Of a stretch of 64,000 bases of DNA, positions 1 through 8,536 are shown piece by piece. Source of the stretch: Stenotrophomonas sp. UBA2124 (GTDB lineage Bacteria; Pseudomonadota; Gammaproteobacteria; Xanthomonadales; Xanthomonadaceae); assembly GCA_002329155.1 (NCBI GenBank), contig DCXY01000029.1, positions 3,749-67,748 of the forward strand, given 5' to 3'. Each line of letters begins with the position of its first letter. Position 1 is the stretch's first letter. The notes below the pieces were generated by a model, which did not search any database, was not told the DNA's origin, and worked only from the letters and a program-made list of their open reading frames with translations. The position numbers were made by a program, and so were the translations under genes.

Positions 1-593
1 CCGTGCGTCTCGGCGCACTGCAGCTGGCCCAGCGCCACCGCACGGCGCTGCAGCGCGCGCCATGCCGAGGCATACGGATGCGGGCGATGCGCGCCGCTGA
101 CAGCAATCAGTTTGGCCAGCCGGCGCGGGTGGCGGATGGCCAGCTGCAGGCCAACCAGCGCGCCATAGGAATAGCCGACGAAGCCCTGCAGCTGCTCGAT
201 CTTCAAGGCGTCCAGCAGCGCGGCGATGGCGTCGGCCTGGTCGGCGGTGTCGATCGGCGCATCCAGCTCGCCATCGGCACCGATGAAATCAAAGCCCAGC
301 AGTCGGCGCTGCTGCGGGTCCAGCGCGCGGCCAGCGCCCACCAGACCTTCGGCCCAGCCCTTCTCGCCGAAGCCGGCATTGGCGGCGATGTGGCGGTGCG
401 CGGAAATGCCACCGGCCACCAGCACCACCGGCGCACCGGCCACGCCCACCAGCTCGTAGCGCAGGCGCAGCGCACGCTGGCCTGCGTGACGCATCGCCAG
501 GCGCACCTCGACCTCGCCGCGCACGGCGGTGATGGCGCTGTCGTTGCAGGCGGGGAGGAAATCCTGGGCGGCGATGGCGGTTGCGAAACTCAT
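1..593 (-). CDS. metX: MetX-like homoserine O-acyltransferase (alpha/beta hydrolase), N-terminal part, cut by window edge
   Basis: Only the first 197 codons are present; the frame stays open to base 1. The ATG at 593 opens a protein with an alpha/beta-hydrolase core. A VVLVAGGIS strand is followed by a nucleophile elbow GYSYGAL with Ser about residue 142, the arrangement of MetX-type acyltransferases that activate homoserine for methionine synthesis. The leader at 663-781 folds as a SAM-I riboswitch, which independently supports a methionine-pathway role. In xanthomonads a metX-metB-hom order is known, but the downstream genes lie outside this window. Whether the acyl donor is acetyl- or succinyl-CoA cannot be told from this fragment, and the catalytic Asp and His are not in view. 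Confidence 0.75.
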   Translation of the reverse strand, partial: MSFATAIAAQDFLPACNDSAITAVRGEVEVRLAMRHAGQRALRLRYELVGVAGAPVVLVAGGISAHRHIAANAGFGEKGWAEGLVGAGRALDPQQRRLLGFDFIGADGELDAPIDTADQADAIAALLDALKIEQLQGFVGYSYGALVGLQLAIRHPRRLAKLIAVSGAHRPHPYASAWRALQRRAVALGQLQCAETH

Positions 594-662
594 GGCGGTA
601 TCCGTTGAAGGAGCGGCCATCGAGCTTTCGCGGAGCCCGTGTTCGCCGTGCACGGGGCACGG

Positions 663-781
663 ATCGAACCATCTTTCGGTAGACGCTGACGGTCACCGCA
701 GGATTTGGCACCAAACGCAGGCGCTTGCGCGTCTGCTGGTTGCCCCGGCTTCAAAGGGCCTGTCCCTCTGCCGGTCTCGAT
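663..781 (-). promoter_or_regulatory. SAM-I (S-box) riboswitch upstream of metX-like gene
   Basis: Read on the minus strand, the segment has the S-box signature in order: AGAGGGACAGGCCC, GAAGCCGGGGCAACC, GTGCCAAATCC and GAAAGATG. The ends pair as a P1 helix (ATCGAGACC at 781-773 with GGTTCGAT at 670-663). It lies 70 nt upstream of the metX-like ATG. A hairpin follows (CCGTGC/GCACGG near 645-661) but has no U-run, so control may act on translation or through Rho rather than by an intrinsic terminator. Confidence 0.85.
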
Positions 782-790
782 GGTGGCGCT

Positions 791-819
791 ACGATGCCAG
801 TGCATTTCCGGCATGTCAA
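791..819 (-). promoter_or_regulatory. Sigma-70 promoter for the riboswitch-metX transcript
   Basis: On the minus strand a perfect -35 TTGACA (819-814) is followed after 17 bp by a weak -10 CATCGT (796-791). The predicted start near 784 would put the SAM-I aptamer at the very 5' end of the transcript, as expected. Confidence 0.6.
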
Positions 820-847
820 TCGCTTTATTCGCATGGAGAGATGAATA

Positions 848-863
848 GGTTGCGAGCGCAACC
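848..863. promoter_or_regulatory. Perfect 16-bp palindrome in the metX/M23 divergent region
   Basis: GGTTGCG-AG-CGCAACC is a 7-bp perfect inverted repeat just upstream of a possible -10 hexamer (CACAAT, 871-876) for the M23 gene. It could be an operator or a small hairpin; nothing in the window identifies a binding protein. Confidence 0.35.
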
Positions 864-903
864 AAACAGGCACAATCGGGGTTCCCCCCTCTGCGGCCCT
901 CCT

Positions 904-1725
904 GTGCGTCCGATTGCCCTGCTGCTTCCGCTGACCCTGCTGGCCGGCCTCGCCAGCGCCGCCGAGAGCGCCCCCGGCACCCGATGGCGCCAAGGCTGGG
1001 GACTGGCTGGGCACGCAGCCTCCCCCGCTGGCACGAAGGGGGATGTCTTCGCCAGCCTGCGCCTGCAGCCCCGCGCGGGAGGCCATGCCGCCATCGCCCA
1101 CAACCTGGTCGCCGGGCCGGTGCAGGTGCGCCTGCGTGGGCAGGACACGGCCGCTGCCCCGCTCGTGCTCGGTGCGGGCGAACAGCGCAACCTGGCGTGG
1201 CTGGCCGACGATGGCAGCGGCGCGCGTCTGCTGCTGGACGCCGTACCCGGCGACCCCGCCGCCCATCCCGACGACCACCTGTACCGGCTGCCACTGGCCA
1301 CCGGCAAAGTGCGCGTCAGCCAGGGCTTCGGCGGCCATTTCAGCCATACCGATGCCCAGAACCGCTACGCGGTGGATTTCCCCCTGCCCGAAGGCACGCC
1401 GGTGCTTGCCGCCCGTGCCGGCAGGGTGATGCAGCTGCTGGCTGATTCGCCCGAACAGGGCTGCCTGATCCGCGTACTGCACGCCGACGGCAGCATGGCC
1501 CTGTACGCCCACCTGCAGCCCGGCAGCCCGCGGGTGCGCCCGGGTCAGGCCATCGAAACCGGCCAGGTACTGGCCGCCTCGGGCAACAGCGGGCGCAGCA
1601 GCGGCCCGCACCTGCACTTCGCGGTGCAGGCCAATACCGGCATGAACCTGACCTCGCTGCCGTTCCGCATGGCCAGTGAACGCGGCCTGCTGCAGTTCCC
1701 GCGTGAGGCAGGCGGGGCGCCGTAA
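904..1725 (+). CDS. M23 family zinc metallopeptidase (LytM type), secreted
   Basis: A 273-residue protein from the GTG at 904. Residues 1-19 are a signal peptide ending ASA before AES. The C-terminal half is an M23 endopeptidase domain: HFSH...YAVDF, then LYAHLQPG, then the zinc-binding HLHF at about 236-239. Such enzymes cut peptidoglycan cross-bridges in the periplasm. An in-frame ATG at 841 would add 21 residues before the signal peptide, but it has no properly spaced ribosome site and would place a perfect palindrome (848-863) and a -10-like CACAAT (871-876) inside the gene. The later GTG is therefore preferred. It is divergent from the metX-like gene. Confidence 0.85.
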   Translation: MRPIALLLPLTLLAGLASAAESAPGTRWRQGWGLAGHAASPAGTKGDVFASLRLQPRAGGHAAIAHNLVAGPVQVRLRGQDTAAAPLVLGAGEQRNLAWLADDGSGARLLLDAVPGDPAAHPDDHLYRLPLATGKVRVSQGFGGHFSHTDAQNRYAVDFPLPEGTPVLAARAGRVMQLLADSPEQGCLIRVLHADGSMALYAHLQPGSPRVRPGQAIETGQVLAASGNSGRSSGPHLHFAVQANTGMNLTSLPFRMASERGLLQFPREAGGAP

Positions 1726-1730
1726 CCCGT

Positions 1731-1736
1731 TATAAT
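1731..1736 (+). promoter_or_regulatory. Consensus -10 TATAAT before prfC
   Basis: An exact TATAAT lies 5 bp after the M23 stop and 46 bp before the prfC start. No good -35 is visible at 16-18 bp, so this is only a candidate promoter. Confidence 0.35.
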
Positions 1737-1782
1737 CGCCGGCTCTTTCGTTTCCTGATGCGCCCGGGCGGGCGCGCCTGCC

Positions 1783-3387
1783 ATGTCCGAAGTCGCCAAC
1801 GAAGCCGCGCACCGCCGCACCTTCGCCATCATCTCCCACCCTGACGCCGGCAAGACCACGTTGACCGAAAAGCTGCTGCTGTTCGGAGGCGCGATCCAGA
1901 TGGCCGGCTCGGTGAAGGGCCGCAAGGCCGCCCGTCACGCCACCTCGGACTGGATGGCGCTGGAAAAGGAGCGCGGCATCTCGGTCACCTCGTCGGTCAT
2001 GCAGTTCCCGTACGAAGGCAAGATCGTCAACCTGCTCGACACCCCCGGCCACGCCGACTTCGGCGAGGACACCTACCGCGTGCTCACCGCGGTGGATTCC
2101 GCGCTGATGGTCATCGACGTGGCCAAGGGCGTGGAGGAGCGCACCATCAAGCTGATGGAGGTCTGCCGCCTGCGCGACACGCCCATCATGACCTTCATCA
2201 ACAAGCTCGACCGCGAGGGCAAGGACCCCATCGAGCTGCTGGATGAAGTGGAAACCGTGCTCGGCATCCAGTGCGCGCCGGTCACCTGGCCCATCGGCAT
2301 GGGCCAGCGCCTGAAGGGCGTGGTGCACCTGCTCACCGGTGAAGTGCATCTGTACGAACCGGGCCGCAATTTCACCCGTCAGGATTCCACCATCTTCGCG
2401 TCCATCGACGACCCGGGCGTGGCCGCCAAGATCGGCGAGAAGATGCTGGCCGACCTGCGTGACGAGCTGGAACTGGTGCAGGGCGCCAGCCACCCGTTCG
2501 ACAAGGCCGCCTACCTGCGCGGCGAGCAGACGCCGGTGTTCTTCGGTTCGGGCGTCAACAACTTCGGTGTGCAGCCGCTGCTGGACTTCTTCGTCGAGCA
2601 CGCGCCGGCGCCGCAGCCGCGCGCCACCACCGGCCGCGATATCGCCCCGCAGGAAGACAAGCTCACCGGCTTCGTGTTCAAGATCCAGGCCAACATGGAC
2701 CCGCAGCACCGCGACCGCGTGGCGTTCATGCGCGTGTGCTCGGGCCGCTTCACCGCCGGCATGAAGACCTTCCATGTGCGTACCGGCAAGGAAATGAAGC
2801 TGGCCAACGCGCTGACCTTCATGGCCAGCGACCGCGAGATCGCCGCCGAGGCGTGGCCGGGCGATGTCATCGGCATCCACAACCACGGCACCATCTCCAT
2901 CGGTGACACCTTCACCGAAGGCGAATCGGTCACCTTCACCGGCATTCCCAACTTCGCCCCGGAACTGTTCCGTCGCGCTCGGCTGAAGGACCCGCTCAAG
3001 CTCAAGCAGCTGCAGAAGGGCCTGGCGCAGCTGTCCGAGGAAGGCGCCACCCAGTTCTTCCGCCCGCTGATGAGCAACGACCTCATCCTTGGCGCGGTGG
3101 GCGTGCTGCAGTTCGACGTGGCCGCCTACCGTTTGAAGGACGAATACGGCGTGGAAGCGGTGTTCGAGCCGGTGTCGGTCACCACCGCCCGCTGGATCAA
3201 CTGCGACAACGCGAAGAAGCTGGAAGAGTTCCGCGAGAAGAACGCCAACAACCTCAGCATCGACGCGGCCGGCCACCTGGTCTACCTGGCACCCACCCGC
3301 GTCAACCTGCAGCTGGCCGAAGAACGCGCGCCGGACGTGCGCTTCTCCGCCACCCGCGAAGCCGCGCATACGGTGTCGGTGGATTAA
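1783..3387 (+). CDS. prfC: Peptide chain release factor 3 (RF3)
   Basis: 534 residues, the usual RF3 length. This translational GTPase ejects RF1/RF2 from the ribosome after peptide release. The G1 loop HPDAGKTTL is at residues 19-27, followed by the G3 DTPGHADFGEDTYR and G4 NKLDREG motifs. The C-terminal region carries the RF3-specific FRRARLKDPLKLKQLQKGL and SEEGATQFFRP segments. The start is the first ATG of the conserved frame. A TATAAT lies at 1731 and a rho-independent terminator follows at 3415-3450, so it is probably monocistronic. Confidence 0.98.
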   Translation: MSEVANEAAHRRTFAIISHPDAGKTTLTEKLLLFGGAIQMAGSVKGRKAARHATSDWMALEKERGISVTSSVMQFPYEGKIVNLLDTPGHADFGEDTYRVLTAVDSALMVIDVAKGVEERTIKLMEVCRLRDTPIMTFINKLDREGKDPIELLDEVETVLGIQCAPVTWPIGMGQRLKGVVHLLTGEVHLYEPGRNFTRQDSTIFASIDDPGVAAKIGEKMLADLRDELELVQGASHPFDKAAYLRGEQTPVFFGSGVNNFGVQPLLDFFVEHAPAPQPRATTGRDIAPQEDKLTGFVFKIQANMDPQHRDRVAFMRVCSGRFTAGMKTFHVRTGKEMKLANALTFMASDREIAAEAWPGDVIGIHNHGTISIGDTFTEGESVTFTGIPNFAPELFRRARLKDPLKLKQLQKGLAQLSEEGATQFFRPLMSNDLILGAVGVLQFDVAAYRLKDEYGVEAVFEPVSVTTARWINCDNAKKLEEFREKNANNLSIDAAGHLVYLAPTRVNLQLAEERAPDVRFSATREAAHTVSVD

Positions 3388-3414
3388 GCCACCGCGCCAC
3401 CGGAAGGCACCCCG

Positions 3415-3450
3415 ACAAACCCGCGGCAGCTTGAACGGCCGCGGGTTTGT
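3415..3450 (+). terminator. Rho-independent terminator after prfC
   Basis: Inverted repeat CCCGCGGC (3420-3427) and GCCGCGGG (3438-3445) with a 10-nt loop, flanked by ACAAA and TTTGT. An ATG at 3431 lies within it, which argues against the longest frame of the next gene being used. Confidence 0.8.
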
Positions 3451-3535
3451 TGAATCTGATAACGAATCATTTCGATCAGTTCCTGCTTTAATGGACAGCC
3501 ACCGGGCCCTCCCCCAGCCCGGCTCATCGCTGCCC

Positions 3536-4168
3536 ATGACCGCAACCGCTTCGATACGGGAAGAAATCGCCAGTGCCCTTACCCACGGGCTCGGCGCCGT
3601 CACTGCACTGGCCGGTGGCGCGGTACTGATCACCCTGGCAGCCATCTACGGCGACGGCTGGCAACTGGCCAGCGCCATCGTGTTCGGCATCGCCCTGCTG
3701 CTGCTCTACACCGCCTCCACCCTGTACCACGCCATCCAGCACCCGGTGGCCAAGGGCCGGCTGAAGATCTTCGACCACTGCGCGATCTACCTGCTGATCG
3801 CCGGCACCTACACGCCATTCACCCTCATCGGCCTGCGCGGCCCGTGGGGCTGGGGCCTGTTCACCGCCATCTGGGTGCTGGCGCTGGCCGGCGTGGTGTT
3901 CAAGCTGTTCTACACCGGCCGCTTCAAGCGCCTGTCCACCGCCATCTACATCGCCATGGGCTGGCTGGTGGTCGTGGCCATCAAGCCCATGTGGAACTCG
4001 CTCGACGGCTGGACGCTGGGCTGGCTGTTCGCCGGCGGCATCTTCTACACGCTGGGCACGGTGTTCTACCACCGCGAACAACTGCCCTACTCGCACGCCA
4101 TCTGGCACATGTTCGTCATCGCCGGCAGCGTCTGCCACTTCGTCTCGGTGACCTCGCAGATTCTCTGA
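3536..4168 (+). CDS. Hemolysin III family (PAQR/YqfA-like) membrane protein
   Basis: About 210 residues from the ATG at 3536, almost wholly hydrophobic with seven likely membrane spans. Family landmarks are EEIASALTHGLG near the N-terminus, the FDHCAIYLLIAGTYTPF segment, and HAIWHMFVIAGSVCHF at the end, which contains the putative metal-binding histidines. Bacterial members are inner-membrane proteins related to PAQR receptors; hemolysis is not established for most of them. Earlier in-frame ATGs at 3431 (inside the prfC terminator) and 3491 lack ribosome sites and would add a polar tail. Confidence 0.85.
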   Translation: MTATASIREEIASALTHGLGAVTALAGGAVLITLAAIYGDGWQLASAIVFGIALLLLYTASTLYHAIQHPVAKGRLKIFDHCAIYLLIAGTYTPFTLIGLRGPWGWGLFTAIWVLALAGVVFKLFYTGRFKRLSTAIYIAMGWLVVVAIKPMWNSLDGWTLGWLFAGGIFYTLGTVFYHREQLPYSHAIWHMFVIAGSVCHFVSVTSQIL

Positions 4169-4214
4169 GGGGCGGCATACCGCCCTCACGATGACAACGT
4201 GACGTGCACATCAC

Positions 4215-6242
4215 TTGAATGAATACTTCGCACGCCCTGCACCCAAGGCGCGCGAAGATGCAGGCGTGAACAGCCCTGCCGCCCCCGTGACGCCCGCGAA
4301 ACGCTGGCGGTTCAACTTCAAACGCCCCGGCAAGCGCGGCCTGCGCATCCTGGCCATCGTGCTGGGGGCCTTGGCCGCCGCCCTCATCGTGCTGGTCCTG
4401 CTCTGGGACTGGAACTGGTTCCGCGGACCGGTGGAACGCGCGGTGCAGGCACGCACCGGCCGCGCCCTGCATATCGGCAATCTGGATGTGGACCTGGGCC
4501 GCACCACCACCGTCCGTGCCGACAAGGTCACCTTCGCCAACGCCAGCTGGGCCAAGCAGCCGCAGATGGCCAGCGCCGACCGGGTGGAACTGGACATCCG
4601 CTTCTGGCCGCTGCTACGTGGCAGCGTGCAGTTGCCGGAAGTCCGCCTCACCCGCCCCGATGTGCTGCTGCAGACCGCACCGGGCAAGGACCAGCCAGGC
4701 AACTGGAATTTCCTCTCCGGCGGTGGCGGTGATCCGCCACAGCTGCGGCGACTGCGCATCGATGACGGCAAGCTGCGTTTCGTCGATGAACGCGGTCGCA
4801 CCGACATCGCGCTGGATGTACGCAGCGGCCAGCCGCGCAAGGCCGATGCCGCGCCTCCGGCGCTGCTGGAGGGCAAGGGCCACTGGCGCGGCAGCGCCTT
4901 CACCCTCAAGGGTGGCACCGAATCGCCGCTGGAACTGGCCAACACCGACACCCCGTTCCGCGTGCATCTGGATGCCCGCGCCGGTGCCACCCACGCGATC
5001 GCCAGCGGCAGCCTGACCAACCCCTTCCAACTGCAGGTATTCGACCTGAAGCTGCAGCTCAGCGGCCAGGACATGGACGACCTGTACCCACTGATCGGCG
5101 TGCCCATCCCGTCCTCACCGCCCTACCGGCTGGAAGGCCGGCTCAAGCGCGCGCACCAGGTCTGGCGCTATGAGAAGTTCAGCGGCCAGGTCGGCAACAG
5201 CGACCTTGCCGGCGACGTGCAGATCGACACCGGCGGCGATCGCTCGCGGCTGACCGCCAATCTCAACTCGCGGCGTCTGGATTTCGATGATCTGGCCGGC
5301 TTTGTCGGTGCACCGCCCAAGACAGGCGGCAATGAATCGGCCAACGCCGAGCAGAAGGCCGAAGCCGCACGCCTGGCCGCCAAGCCCACGGTGCTGCCGG
5401 ACAAGGCCTATGACCTGAGCAAACTGCGCGCGATGGACGCGGACGTGCGCTGGAAGGCGCAGCACATCAATTCGCCCACGCTGCCGCTGGACGACATGGA
5501 CGCCCACCTCAAGCTGGACAACGGCCTGCTGCGCCTGGAGCCGCTGGATTTCGGCGTGGCCGGTGGCCATATCCGCAGCACCATCCGCATGGACGCGCGC
5601 CGCCCGCAGATAGCCACCGCGCTCAACGCCACCCTGCGCGGCGTGCAGCTGGGCAGGCTGCTCCCCGATGCCAAACTGGCCGAACAGGCCTCCGGCGGCA
5701 TCAGTGGCCAGGTGCAGCTCAACGGCCACGGCAACTCGGTGGCCGCCATGCTCGGCAGCAGCAGTGGCGATGTCGCGCTCGGCATGGGCCGTGGCCACAT
5801 CGGCAACCTGCTGATGGAAGTGGCGGGCCTGGATATCGCCGAGTCGGTGAAGTTCCTGTTCACCGGCGACAAGCAGATTCCGCTGCGCTGCGCGTTCGCC
5901 GATTTCGACGTGCGCAATGGCGTGATGAGCTCGCGCTCGCTCGCCTTCGACACCACCGACACCCTGGTGGTTGGCGAAGGCACGGTGAACCTGCGCCAGG
6001 AACAGCTCGACCTGCTGCTGCGCCCGCGCCCCAAGGACATCAGCATCCTTGCGCTGCGTTCACCGCTGCGCATCGGCGGCACCTTCAAGGATCCCTCGTT
6101 CCGGCCCGACTTCAAGGCACTGGGCATCCGTGGCGCGGTGGCGCTGACGCTGGCCAGCATCGCGCCGCCCGCCGCGCTGCTGGCCACCATCGAAACCGGC
6201 CCCGGCAAGGACGCCAACTGCGGTGGGCACTACGCAAAGTAA
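4215..6242 (+). CDS. AsmA family protein
   Basis: 675 residues. A short basic cytoplasmic segment is followed by one membrane span (about 45-65, ILAIVLGALAAALIVLVLL) and a long periplasmic part. The AsmA N-terminal pattern (GPVERAVQARTGRALHIGNLDVDL) and C-terminal AsmA_2-like repeats (AEQASGGISGQVQLNGHG; SSSGDVALGMGRGHIGNLL) are present. AsmA-like proteins belong to the bridge-like group implicated in phospholipid traffic and outer-membrane homeostasis. The C-terminus ends in a Cys-Gly-Gly-His stretch. A GTG at 4267 is an alternative start. Confidence 0.9.
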   Translation: MNEYFARPAPKAREDAGVNSPAAPVTPAKRWRFNFKRPGKRGLRILAIVLGALAAALIVLVLLWDWNWFRGPVERAVQARTGRALHIGNLDVDLGRTTTVRADKVTFANASWAKQPQMASADRVELDIRFWPLLRGSVQLPEVRLTRPDVLLQTAPGKDQPGNWNFLSGGGGDPPQLRRLRIDDGKLRFVDERGRTDIALDVRSGQPRKADAAPPALLEGKGHWRGSAFTLKGGTESPLELANTDTPFRVHLDARAGATHAIASGSLTNPFQLQVFDLKLQLSGQDMDDLYPLIGVPIPSSPPYRLEGRLKRAHQVWRYEKFSGQVGNSDLAGDVQIDTGGDRSRLTANLNSRRLDFDDLAGFVGAPPKTGGNESANAEQKAEAARLAAKPTVLPDKAYDLSKLRAMDADVRWKAQHINSPTLPLDDMDAHLKLDNGLLRLEPLDFGVAGGHIRSTIRMDARRPQIATALNATLRGVQLGRLLPDAKLAEQASGGISGQVQLNGHGNSVAAMLGSSSGDVALGMGRGHIGNLLMEVAGLDIAESVKFLFTGDKQIPLRCAFADFDVRNGVMSSRSLAFDTTDTLVVGEGTVNLRQEQLDLLLRPRPKDISILALRSPLRIGGTFKDPSFRPDFKALGIRGAVALTLASIAPPAALLATIETGPGKDANCGGHYAK

Positions 6243-6271
6243 GGTAGTGCCTGCGCCCGCAGCCCGTGCGG

Positions 6272-6706
6272 TCAACCGGTTCCGGTGATGTATTCCTGCA
6301 GGTGCCCCAGTTCCTGCCGCTGCTGTTCAATCACGGCCTTGACCAGGTCACCAATGGAAATCACGCCCACCACTTCATCACCTACCACCACCGGCAGGTG
6401 GCGGATGCGGCGGTCGGTGACCAGTGCAAGGCACTGCTCGACGGATACCGTGGGCGCCACGGTCACCAGCTCGGCGGTCATGATGTCGCGCACCGGAGTG
6501 GCCTTGGACGAACGCTCCATCAGCACGATCTTGCGCGCGTAGTCGCGCTCGGAAAGGATGCCGACCAGCTTGGGCCCCTCCATCACCAGCACCGCACCGA
6601 TGCCCTTCTCGGCCATCAGCCGGATGGCTTCAACCACGGCCGCATCGGGCCGCACCGCGTGGATATCAGGGGACTTGGTCCCCAGCAACTGTCGAACGGT
6701 CTGCAT
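6272..6706 (-). CDS. CBS-domain pair protein
   Basis: 144 residues consisting of two CBS motifs (about 10-65 and 75-135) and little else. Recognisable segments are GIGAVLVMEGPKLVGILSERD and RRIRHLPVVVGDEVVGVISI. Stand-alone CBS pairs bind adenine nucleotides and act as energy or redox sensors; no partner is evident here. It overlaps the end of the upstream glycosyltransferase gene by 41 bp and is probably co-transcribed with it. Confidence 0.9.
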   Translation of the reverse strand: MQTVRQLLGTKSPDIHAVRPDAAVVEAIRLMAEKGIGAVLVMEGPKLVGILSERDYARKIVLMERSSKATPVRDIMTAELVTVAPTVSVEQCLALVTDRRIRHLPVVVGDEVVGVISIGDLVKAVIEQQRQELGHLQEYITGTG

Positions 6707-7685
6707 GGCGTTCTCCTGCGCTGACGGGTGCCCCAGATACTGCCACGTTCGCCGGCCGCCATGTATCGACCAGGTACAGCGGCCGCTGTTTGGCCTCCAT
6801 GTAGAGGCGCCCCAGGTACTCGCCGATCAGGCCCAGCGCGATCAACTGCACGCCGCCCAGGAACAGGATCACCGCCATCATCGTCGGCCAGCCCGCCACG
6901 CGGTCGCCATACAGCGCCGCCTTCAGCACCACCCAGGTGCCGAAACCGAACGCACCGGCAGCGGTCAGCAGGCCCAGGTAGGTGGCCACGCGCAGCGGTG
7001 CGGTGGAGAAGCTGGTAATGCCTTCCAGCGCCAGGTTCCACAGTTTCCAGAAACCGAATTTGCTGTGACCGGCAGCACGTTGTGCGCGGTGGTAAGGCAA
7101 CGCAATGCGGCGGTAGCCCACCCAGCCGAACAGCCCCTTCATGAAACGCTGGCGTTCGCGCAGCTGCCCCAACGCCGCCAGCGCGCGTGCCGAGAGCAGG
7201 CGGAAATCACCGGTATCGGCAGGAATCGGCGTCTTCGACAAACGCCCTATCACGCGGTAGAACGCCGCCGCCGTGGCGCGCTTGAGCCAGCCGTCGCCAT
7301 CGCGCTCCAGCCGCGTGCCATACACATCGTCATAGCCCTGCCGCCACAACGCCACGAATTCTGGAATCAGCTCGGGCGGGTCCTGCCCATCGGCGTCGAG
7401 CATGATCGCCGCACCCTCTTCCACCGTATCCAGCCCTGCGGTCAGCGCGATCTCCTTGCCGAAATTGCGCGACAGACGCAGCGTGGCCACGCGCGGATCG
7501 GCAGCGGCCAGTTGCTGCATCACCTCCCAGGTGGCATCCCGGCTGCCGTCATCCACGTACAGAATGCGGCCATCGATATCCCCCAGCGCATCAAGCTGCG
7601 CGCACAGACGCGGATGCAGCAACGGCAGCGCCTGCTGCTCGTTGAAGGCGGTGATGACCAGAGTCAGGCGTTGGCGTGGCGTCAT
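6666..7685 (-). CDS. Family 2 glycosyltransferase, polyprenyl-phosphate sugar transferase type (GtrB/DPM1-like)
   Basis: 339 residues. The N-terminal GT2 domain (about 5-220) has LVITAFNEQQALP, the nucleotide site ILYVDDGSRD and the metal-binding IMLDADGQDPPELI. Two hydrophobic spans follow (about 235-260 and 270-295), the layout of enzymes that load a sugar onto undecaprenyl phosphate. The polar C-terminal tail overlaps the CBS gene. The product sugar is unknown, and no flippase or second transferase lies alongside. Confidence 0.9.
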   Translation of the reverse strand: MTPRQRLTLVITAFNEQQALPLLHPRLCAQLDALGDIDGRILYVDDGSRDATWEVMQQLAAADPRVATLRLSRNFGKEIALTAGLDTVEEGAAIMLDADGQDPPELIPEFVALWRQGYDDVYGTRLERDGDGWLKRATAAAFYRVIGRLSKTPIPADTGDFRLLSARALAALGQLRERQRFMKGLFGWVGYRRIALPYHRAQRAAGHSKFGFWKLWNLALEGITSFSTAPLRVATYLGLLTAAGAFGFGTWVVLKAALYGDRVAGWPTMMAVILFLGGVQLIALGLIGEYLGRLYMEAKQRPLYLVDTWRPANVAVSGAPVSAGERHADRSTVAGDQVP

Positions 7686-7710
7686 GCGGCAATTCTACGC
7701 AGGCAATGCA

Positions 7711-8460
7711 TCAATCGGCCTGCTCTACGTAGCCTGCACCGCCAAGCTGCCGCGCCTGCCGCTGTATCCACGCCGCACGCCGCTGCACATAGGGGCCGGG
7801 GTTGGCCGCGTTGTAGCGCCTTGGCGACGGCAGCACCGCCGCCAGCCGCGCGCTCTCGGCCGGGCTCAGCCGCGATGCATCTTTTCCCCAGTAGCGGCGC
7901 GCCGCCGCCTGCACCCCGTAGGTGCCATCGCCGAACTCGGCGATGTTGGCGTACACCTCAAGGATGCGCTGCTTCGGCCACAGCGTTTCGATCAGCACCG
8001 TGTACCAGGCCTCCAGCCCCTTGCGCAGCCAGCTGCGGCCCTGCCACAGGAACAGGTTCTTGGCGGTCTGCTGGCTGATGGTGCTGGCGCCACGCAGGCG
8101 CCCACCCTGCGCATTGTGCTCGCGCGCCTTCTCGATGGCTTTCAGGTCGAAGCCACGGTGCTCGGGGAAACGCTGGTCCTCGGCGGCCACCAGCGAGATC
8201 GGCACGCTCGCTGCCATCTGCTCCCAGTCGCGCCACTGGTAATGAATGCGGAATTTCCAGTCGCCTTCGGCAAAGGCCTCCATCTGGCGCAGCGCCATCA
8301 CCGTGGAAAACGGCGGGTCCACCACCCGCAGCACCAGTACCTGCAGCACGCTGAACAACGCCAGCAGCACCGGCGTCAACAACATCCAACGCAACCAACG
8401 CCGCCGCCGCCGTGGCCCATGAACCGGCTCCACCTTGCGCTTGTCCTGCTCCGCCCCCAT
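7711..8460 (-). CDS. mtgA: Monofunctional biosynthetic peptidoglycan transglycosylase
   Basis: 249 residues of the GT51 family. One N-terminal membrane anchor (about 22-44) is followed by the catalytic signature EDQRFPEHRGFD with the key Glu, then RGASTISQQTAKNLFLW and KQRILEVYANIAEFGDGTYG. It polymerises lipid II into glycan strands on the outer face of the inner membrane. There is no transpeptidase domain, unlike mrcB at 50.9-53.3 kb. It lies 25 bp upstream of the GT2 gene on the same strand. Confidence 0.97.
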   Translation of the reverse strand: MGAEQDKRKVEPVHGPRRRRRWLRWMLLTPVLLALFSVLQVLVLRVVDPPFSTVMALRQMEAFAEGDWKFRIHYQWRDWEQMAASVPISLVAAEDQRFPEHRGFDLKAIEKAREHNAQGGRLRGASTISQQTAKNLFLWQGRSWLRKGLEAWYTVLIETLWPKQRILEVYANIAEFGDGTYGVQAAARRYWGKDASRLSPAESARLAAVLPSPRRYNAANPGPYVQRRAAWIQRQARQLGGAGYVEQAD

Positions 8461-8536
8461 TGAATACCCACCTTGCAGATAATTCCGTCCGGCGCATTAT
8501 CCGGCACCGGCACCCACCTCGCGCAGACGCAGCCCC

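Noticed and set aside
751..3645. Long open frame antisense to the M23 peptidase and prfC
   Set aside because: It runs opposite two well-identified genes; its protein is Ala/Arg/His-rich without any family motif. This is an effect of high GC at third positions.
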